Source: Deltaproteobacteria bacterium
GTDB taxonomy: Bacteria; Desulfobacterota; Binatia; UBA9968
Direction of reading: 5' to 3'
NCBI GenBank assembly: GCA_016180805.1
Contig: JACPAM010000277.1
Span: 1 to 46,252 of the forward strand
DNA length: 46,252 nt
The notes under the pieces are model-generated. The model had not been told where the DNA came from. It did no database searches and saw nothing but the letters and a program-made list of their open reading frames with translations. A program made the translations under genes and the position numbers. Below, in pieces: positions 41,504-46,252 of the stretch (the first letter of the stretch is position 1; every line of letters begins with the position of its first letter).

Positions 41504-41515
41504 GCCTCTTTGGCT

Positions 41516-42754
41516 TTATTCCGGGCGGTACGGCCAGACCTCTTTCAGCCGAAGAATGTAGATGCCCTGGTTTTTCTGGCTGATGTAGATAAAGCCGCGT
41601 CGGTCCACTAACACGTCTTCGGTTTGCACGACCAGACGGCTCGGTCTGGTCCCGATTCTCTCGGCCGGGTCAGGCGGGACAAAGTAGGCGATTTCTTTCG
41701 GGGTGCGGGCGTCGCGGATATCGTACACCCTGAGACCGGCGTTGAAATAAGTCAGGTAAGCGATGTCGTCTCGGTCCTCCAGGCAGGGTTGGTGGTTGGG
41801 ATGATGGTGGTTGTGGGGGCCGAATCGGCCGCGCTTCTCGAAAAAGTTCTTGAGGCCGGATTCGGGTGGAGGGAGCGGTTGGGGAAAGAGCGACAGCAGG
41901 CGCGGCGCCTTTTGATCCCTGACGTCAACAATCCCCGCCACGTTCAGGTTTTCGTCGCCGTCTTCGTTGATGGCCTCGTCGTTGACCAGGGCCAGGCCGC
42001 GCCGCGGCAGCGGGAGAAACGTGTGGATGCCATGGTGATTCGAGATGCCGCGAAATCGGAGCTGGCCTGCGAGCCGCGGGCGCGCGGGATCCGAGATGTC
42101 CACAATGATCGCTCCTCCCGAACCGTAGGAGAGATAGGCGCGACTCCCCTCCACGTGCGCCGGGCCGTGGAAAGAGTACCAGCCCCCGTCAGGGTTTTTC
42201 CCGGGCTCCTGCTCGGGCAGCCAGAAGCGAGAAACTTCTTTTGGCCTGGCGGGATCCGATATATCAACGATCTGGTAGATTTTTTTCTCGAGGCCTGGGG
42301 CGCCGCCGGCCGCATGAACCAGATGACCGCCGTCAAAAAAGTTGCGGTGTGTTCCCGTGCTGTTGGTTTTGTACTGGCCCAGTTGTCTTGGCTTTCTTGG
42401 CTCGGAAACATCCCAGGTGTAAAACCCCTCGGCCTCGGGAGGCTTGCCTTCGACTCCTCCCCATCCCGGCGCGATTCGCTCGAGCGCCGTGATCATTTTT
42501 CCCTCGGCCACCTGGACCTGGATCGTCCAGGTATTCTCGGGACCGGGCATGAAGGCCACGAGCTCGGGGGAGGTGGGGTCCGTGACCTCAAGGATCGACC
42601 AGCCGCGATGCCACAGGTGCCCCATGTAGAGATACCATCTGCCCGCCACTTCTTGCATGGCCAGCTTAAACGCGGGCCTCCCTCCCAGGTCGTGGTAAGC
42701 TACGAGATCGATATTGTCCGCGTGATACGAGGATTCAACTCCGGGCGTCCCCAT
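41516..42754 (-). CDS. LVIVD-repeat beta-propeller protein 2
   Basis: 412 aa from ATG 42754 (MGTPGVESSYHADN; a GTG at 42802 would add 16 residues). Blades: WSILEVTDPTSPELVA, FYTWDVSEPRKPRQLG, IYQIVDISDPARPKEVS, AIIVDISDPARPRLAG, AGIVDVRDQKAPRLLS and LRVYDIRDARTPKEIA. It shares the order of conserved His and the FGPHN segment with protein 1, here as GRFGPHNHHHPNHQP. No signal peptide. Convergent with protein 1 across repeat copy E. Confidence 0.82.
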   Translation of the reverse strand: MGTPGVESSYHADNIDLVAYHDLGGRPAFKLAMQEVAGRWYLYMGHLWHRGWSILEVTDPTSPELVAFMPGPENTWTIQVQVAEGKMITALERIAPGWGGVEGKPPEAEGFYTWDVSEPRKPRQLGQYKTNSTGTHRNFFDGGHLVHAAGGAPGLEKKIYQIVDISDPARPKEVSRFWLPEQEPGKNPDGGWYSFHGPAHVEGSRAYLSYGSGGAIIVDISDPARPRLAGQLRFRGISNHHGIHTFLPLPRRGLALVNDEAINEDGDENLNVAGIVDVRDQKAPRLLSLFPQPLPPPESGLKNFFEKRGRFGPHNHHHPNHQPCLEDRDDIAYLTYFNAGLRVYDIRDARTPKEIAYFVPPDPAERIGTRPSRLVVQTEDVLVDRRGFIYISQKNQGIYILRLKEVWPYRPE

Positions 42755-43017
42755 CTCGTCCCTTGCCCTCCTTGGACTTCCCTCGCAGGCCAAAATAACC
42801 ACGGTGGATTCATCCTGTCAAATTCAATTTGAGGCCGTAGAACGCGGTCACGAGATAAGAAAGCATGACCCCGCTCAAGGGTACAAAAGATCCTCATCTC
42901 TGATATAATGACGACCAAGAGTCGGCCTTCCAAAGCGTGAGAGTTGAATCTGATTGAGCACTCAATCCTTCCTGAATTGGGACCTCCACCATCTGACAGT
43001 ACGGAGCCAAACAAGAA

Positions 43018-44958
43018 ATGTCTAAACCTATGCTAAGGTCCAACGCGGTGACGGCCGAGACCCAACCCCCCAAGGTAAAGGCCACCGTATCCGCGGCCGA
43101 GATGGGGGCTCGGCAGCGGGAGATCTCCGTTTCCGAGTTCTTTACCAAGAACCGTCACTTACTGGGCTTCGACAATCCGAGAAAGGCGCTGCTCACCTGC
43201 GTGAAGGAGGCCGTCGATAATGCGCTTGACGCGTGCGAGGAAGCGGGGATCCTGCCTGAAGTCGTTGTTAAGCTCGAAGTAGCTTCGAACGGAGACGCTC
43301 AGCCGCCTCCGAGCCAGGCGAACCGCTTCCGGATTACGGTGATCGACTACGGCCCCGGCATCGTCCGCCAACAGATTCCGCCGATATTCGCGAAGCTTCT
43401 CTATGGGTCCAAATTCCATCGCCTGCGCATGAGCCGCGGGCAGCAGGGAATCGGCATATCGGCCGCCGGCATGTATGCGCAACTGACAACCGGCAAACCG
43501 GTGCAGATCATCTCTCGCACCAGCGCGCGGGCGCCCGCCCACTACTTCGAGGTCCAGATCGATACCAAGAAAAACGAGCCGCGTATTTTTGAGAACAAGA
43601 AGATCGACTGGGAGAACCATCGTGGAACCCAGGTGACCCTGGAAATCGAGGGTCGCTACCAGAAGGGGCGGGCCTCCGTGGACGAATATCTCGAGCAGGT
43701 CGCTATTGCCAACCCGCACGTCAAGCTCGTCTACGATAGCCCGGAGGGAGAGAGCAAAGAATATCCCCGGACCATTCACGAGCTGCCGCCGCAGCCACGT
43801 GAGATCAAGCCGCACCCCTACGGCATCGAGTTCGGGATGTTGCTCAAAATGCTGCACGATAGCAAGAGCCACTCGCTCTCGGGGTTCCTGTCGAGCGATT
43901 TCAGCCGGGTCTCCTCCAAGGTCGCTCAGGAGATCTGCAAGGCTGCGAAGATTTCGCCGCAGACGCGGCCACGTAACGTTCACGGAGAAACCGCCGAGAC
44001 GCTCTATAGGGTGATCCAATCCACCAAGATCATGGCGCCGCCGTCGAACTGCATCTCGCCCATCGGCGAAAAGGCGATCCTCCATGGCCTGTATATGCAA
44101 ATCAAGGGAGACTTCTACACCGCGGTGACCCGGCCGCCGGCGGTCTATCGTGGCAATCCCTTCGGGCCGGAACAGGCGGCGGATAAATCGGAACGTCCGA
44201 AGATCCCGCTCGCCGAAGGCGAGCAGCAGAGCGACGACGACGAATTGGCCCGCGTGATTCGCTATGCCAACCGCGTGCCCCTTCTCTACCAGCAGTCTGC
44301 CTGCGCGACGTTCAAGGCCGTGCTCGACACCACCTGGCGCAACTACGGCGTTCCCCAATCCAGGGGCGCTCTTCCATCCGGTCCGATGGTGATTTTCGTC
44401 CACATGGCCTCGGTCTGGGTCCCTTTCACGAGCGAGTCTAAAGAAGCGATCGCCGATTACGACGAGATTCGGAAGGAGATCAAGCTCGCCCTGCAAGAGT
44501 GCGGGCGGCGGCTAGGAGTCTTTTTGAGACGACGGGAGCGGGCCAAGAGCGAGTTCCGCCGGCGCAATATCTTCGAGCTCTACATCGAGGAAGTCGTCGA
44601 GGCGTGCAGCCGCCTCAAGGGCGGAAAGCTACCCAAGGAAAAACTCAGGCTCCAGCTTCAGAAGATCGCCATGAAACGGACCGGCGGCGAGAAAACCGAT
44701 GAATTACTCGGCAGCGATGGAAGCGGCCCGGAAGGTCTCCCCCACTCGATCATCGTCACCGCCGAGGGAGCCGAAGGAGAGGCGCCGGATATAATCGGCG
44801 AGAATGACGCCGCACCACCGGAAGAAGCTCCGGGAGAAGACGAGCAGTCCGCGGCGGCGCGGCCGAAGGGAAACGCTGAGTCTACAATAAAGGGTGGGAA
44901 GCAAACGGCTCGGCGCTCTGAAAAGGCCAGGACAAGCGCAATGCGCAGGAGGAGATAG
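43018..44958 (+). CDS. top6B: DNA topoisomerase VI subunit B
   Basis: 646 aa. GHKL ATPase: EFFTKNRHLLGFDNPRKALL, EAVDNALDACEEAGI (Bergerat N-box), IDYGPGIVRQQIPPIFAKLL and the ATP lid SRGQQGIGISAAGM. An H2TH-like region follows (YGIEFGMLLKMLHDSKSHSL, about 270-330), then the transducer with SPIGEKAILHGLYMQIKGDF. The C-terminal 80 residues are acidic and low-complexity with a basic end, like other bacterial copies. Topo VI is an archaeal/plant type IIB enzyme with patchy bacterial distribution. It is followed 8 bases later by subunit A. No strong Shine-Dalgarno site before ATG 43018. Confidence 0.93.
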   Translation: MSKPMLRSNAVTAETQPPKVKATVSAAEMGARQREISVSEFFTKNRHLLGFDNPRKALLTCVKEAVDNALDACEEAGILPEVVVKLEVASNGDAQPPPSQANRFRITVIDYGPGIVRQQIPPIFAKLLYGSKFHRLRMSRGQQGIGISAAGMYAQLTTGKPVQIISRTSARAPAHYFEVQIDTKKNEPRIFENKKIDWENHRGTQVTLEIEGRYQKGRASVDEYLEQVAIANPHVKLVYDSPEGESKEYPRTIHELPPQPREIKPHPYGIEFGMLLKMLHDSKSHSLSGFLSSDFSRVSSKVAQEICKAAKISPQTRPRNVHGETAETLYRVIQSTKIMAPPSNCISPIGEKAILHGLYMQIKGDFYTAVTRPPAVYRGNPFGPEQAADKSERPKIPLAEGEQQSDDDELARVIRYANRVPLLYQQSACATFKAVLDTTWRNYGVPQSRGALPSGPMVIFVHMASVWVPFTSESKEAIADYDEIRKEIKLALQECGRRLGVFLRRRERAKSEFRRRNIFELYIEEVVEACSRLKGGKLPKEKLRLQLQKIAMKRTGGEKTDELLGSDGSGPEGLPHSIIVTAEGAEGEAPDIIGENDAAPPEEAPGEDEQSAAARPKGNAESTIKGGKQTARRSEKARTSAMRRRR

Positions 44959-44966
44959 AAAAAGAG

Positions 44967-46073
44967 ATGGCGCGAAAAAGAATCAAGAAGACCGGAGCGG
45001 TCGAGAAGAAGCTCGTCGGCGTGGCCGACGTCGTCATTACCGCCGCAGAGCGGAGCAAGGACCCCGCGCTTTCGATTCCCGTGCGCAGCCTCGCAAACGT
45101 CACCTTCAACGAGAAACGGGGCATCATCGAGATGGGTCGAAGAAAGCAGGCGCGCTCGTTTTTCAACGTCGGGATGGCCAAGAAGTTCATGCAGACGGTG
45201 CTCGTGGCCGATGCCCTTGCCGAGCTGCAGCGAGCGGACCTTACGACCTCTCTCCGGGAGATCTACTACCGCACCAAGCACACGATCAAGAGCTCGCACG
45301 AAAACACGTTCGACGGCCAGAACGAATCCGACCCGCTCATCGAGGACCTTGAAGTGACCCTGGAAGCCCTGCGGGAAGAGCTCCACGTGCGCGCAGAGAA
45401 CGCCGGTAGCGTCGTGGGACCGCTGGTGTTGATCGACGACGGCGACCGGGTGGACTGCGCCCGGCTGGGGAAGGGCGGTTATTCGGTTCCCTCGATTGTC
45501 GAGCCGGAATACATTCAGATCCGAAAATGCACGGCGGACTTCGTGCTCCTCGTCAAGAAAGGTACCCAGTGGAACCGCCTCTCGGAAGATAAATTTTGGC
45601 GCAGGTACAACTGTATCCTCCTTACGGGAAACGGCCAGCCGCCCCGCGGCGTCAGGCGCCTGGCGCACAGGCTGCACGAGGAACACGATCTTGCCGTCTA
45701 TGTCCTGGTGGACAACGATCCGTGGGGCTACTACATCTACTCGGTCGTCAAACAGGGATCGATCAATCTCGCTTTTGAAAGCCAGCGCATGGCCATTCCC
45801 AAGACCAAGTTCATCGGGCTCTCCAGCGCGGATCCCGATCGCTACGGGCTCCCGCGCAACGTCGGCATCAAGCTCAACGACAAGGACGTCAACCGGGCGC
45901 GCGAGCTGCTCAAGTATCGGTGGTTTCAGAAGAAGGACTGGCAGAATGAAATCAAGCGGATGCTCTCGACTGGTCTCAAGTACGAGCTCGACGCCCTCGC
46001 CAACAAGGACTTTCGCTACCTCACCAAGACCTACCTTCCCAGAAAGCTCAAAGAGAAAGATTGGTTGGATTAG
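44967..46073 (+). CDS. top6A: DNA topoisomerase VI subunit A (Spo11-like), Toprim Glu replaced by Lys
   Basis: 368 aa. The 5Y-CAP domain has TTSLREIYYRTKHTIKSSHE, with the DNA-cleaving Tyr expected at Tyr101 (second of the YY pair). Toprim domain: Asp249 and Asp251 in VLVDNDPWGYYIYSVVKQG are in place, but the metal-coordinating Glu of the VEKxA motif is Lys197 (LLVKKGTQWNRL; codon AAG at 45555-45557, one G-to-A change from GAG). If real, cleavage activity would be impaired. AGGAG precedes ATG 44967. Confidence 0.92.
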   Translation: MARKRIKKTGAVEKKLVGVADVVITAAERSKDPALSIPVRSLANVTFNEKRGIIEMGRRKQARSFFNVGMAKKFMQTVLVADALAELQRADLTTSLREIYYRTKHTIKSSHENTFDGQNESDPLIEDLEVTLEALREELHVRAENAGSVVGPLVLIDDGDRVDCARLGKGGYSVPSIVEPEYIQIRKCTADFVLLVKKGTQWNRLSEDKFWRRYNCILLTGNGQPPRGVRRLAHRLHEEHDLAVYVLVDNDPWGYYIYSVVKQGSINLAFESQRMAIPKTKFIGLSSADPDRYGLPRNVGIKLNDKDVNRARELLKYRWFQKKDWQNEIKRMLSTGLKYELDALANKDFRYLTKTYLPRKLKEKDWLD

Positions 46074-46099
46074 CTTTGTCCCGCCGCGCGAACGCCCTT

Positions 46100-46127
46100 C
46101 CACGTTTCCGGAAGTCCGGAAACGTGG
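46100..46127. terminator. perfect 12-bp palindrome after top6A
   Basis: ccacgtttccgg and its reverse complement flank a 4-base loop, 27 bases after the top6A stop. The stem is strong but no T-tract follows, so it could be a transcript-end processing hairpin or a binding site rather than a classical intrinsic terminator. Confidence 0.4.
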
Positions 46128-46252
46128 ATAGAACCCATTGTTGTCTCAACACGCTTCGCGGCAGCGAGTTGACTCGACACCCTTCTATTTTCGTGAAGTG
46201 CTTTCTTCCCGAGTTGAGTGAAAAGTTTTCTCGACCGCCCCTTTCACCAGTT

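Noticed and set aside
46100..46127. Classical Rho-independent terminator after top6A
   Set aside because: The stem is perfect but no T-run follows on either strand; kept only as a palindrome of uncertain role.

Overview
The window reads as bacterial chromosome from an uncultivated, GC-rich, metabolically versatile organism. The gene mix (orphan NitT/TauT-type and iron-type binding proteins, LigA/LigB-like dioxygenase parts, LVIVD propellers, a luciferase-like monooxygenase, an F420/PPOX enzyme, a Bug-type receptor remnant and a bacterial DNA topoisomerase VI) resembles soil or groundwater lineages such as Binatota, Rokubacteria, Tectomicrobia or Desulfobacterota relatives. That placement is an inference from gene content only. 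No rRNA, tRNA, CRISPR array, IS element or integrase was found.

Layout. 1-3.4 kb: a possible structured RNA and a promoter, then an FMN hydroxy-acid oxidase, LemA, an M48 protease and a zinc-ribbon protein, tightly packed. 3.4-5.3 kb: mostly non-coding, with a small minus-strand gene pair and a decayed 3' end of a rhomboid-like gene. 5.4-18.2 kb: one long plus-strand cluster encoding a type II DMSO-reductase-family molybdoenzyme (beta subunit and TorD-like chaperone at the front, catalytic alpha subunit at the far end). Between them lie a complete Opp/Dpp-type ABC importer, a free-standing lipoyl-domain protein and E1 alpha/beta of a 2-oxoacid-dehydrogenase-like enzyme, with no E2 or E3. The cluster is bounded by two same-orientation copies of the 3' end of the rhomboid-like gene (about 4.75 and 18.8 kb), so it looks like an inserted island. 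It is the best candidate here for an undescribed system.

18.5-28.7 kb: remnants (Bug receptor, RidA), a catalytically degenerate rhomboid, an MFS carrier, an HNH protein, an SDR, Pcm, an FmdB-type zinc ribbon too short for standard ORF calling, a frameshifted macrodomain gene, a MazF-type toxin-antitoxin pair, an orphan binding protein and a PPOX enzyme. A thioredoxin-like gene at 27182-27757 is interrupted by an in-frame TGA that most likely encodes selenocysteine: the frame gives a U-x-x-C motif, a perfect Shine-Dalgarno site precedes the ATG, and a SECIS-like hairpin follows the TGA. A DMT transporter follows.

28.7-31.8 kb: a polar amino-acid ABC operon whose ATPase has lost its H-loop by an internal deletion. 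31.9-33.7 kb: SixA and citrate synthase. 33.7-42.8 kb: LigB/LigA-like genes, a luciferase-like monooxygenase, two close paralogues of an orphan binding protein, RidA and two LVIVD propellers. This part is seeded with a modular intergenic repeat family (at least five copies in the window), one of which supplies about 60 C-terminal codons to a LigA-like gene. 43.0-46.1 kb: topoisomerase VI B and A; the A subunit has Lys where the Toprim Glu is expected.
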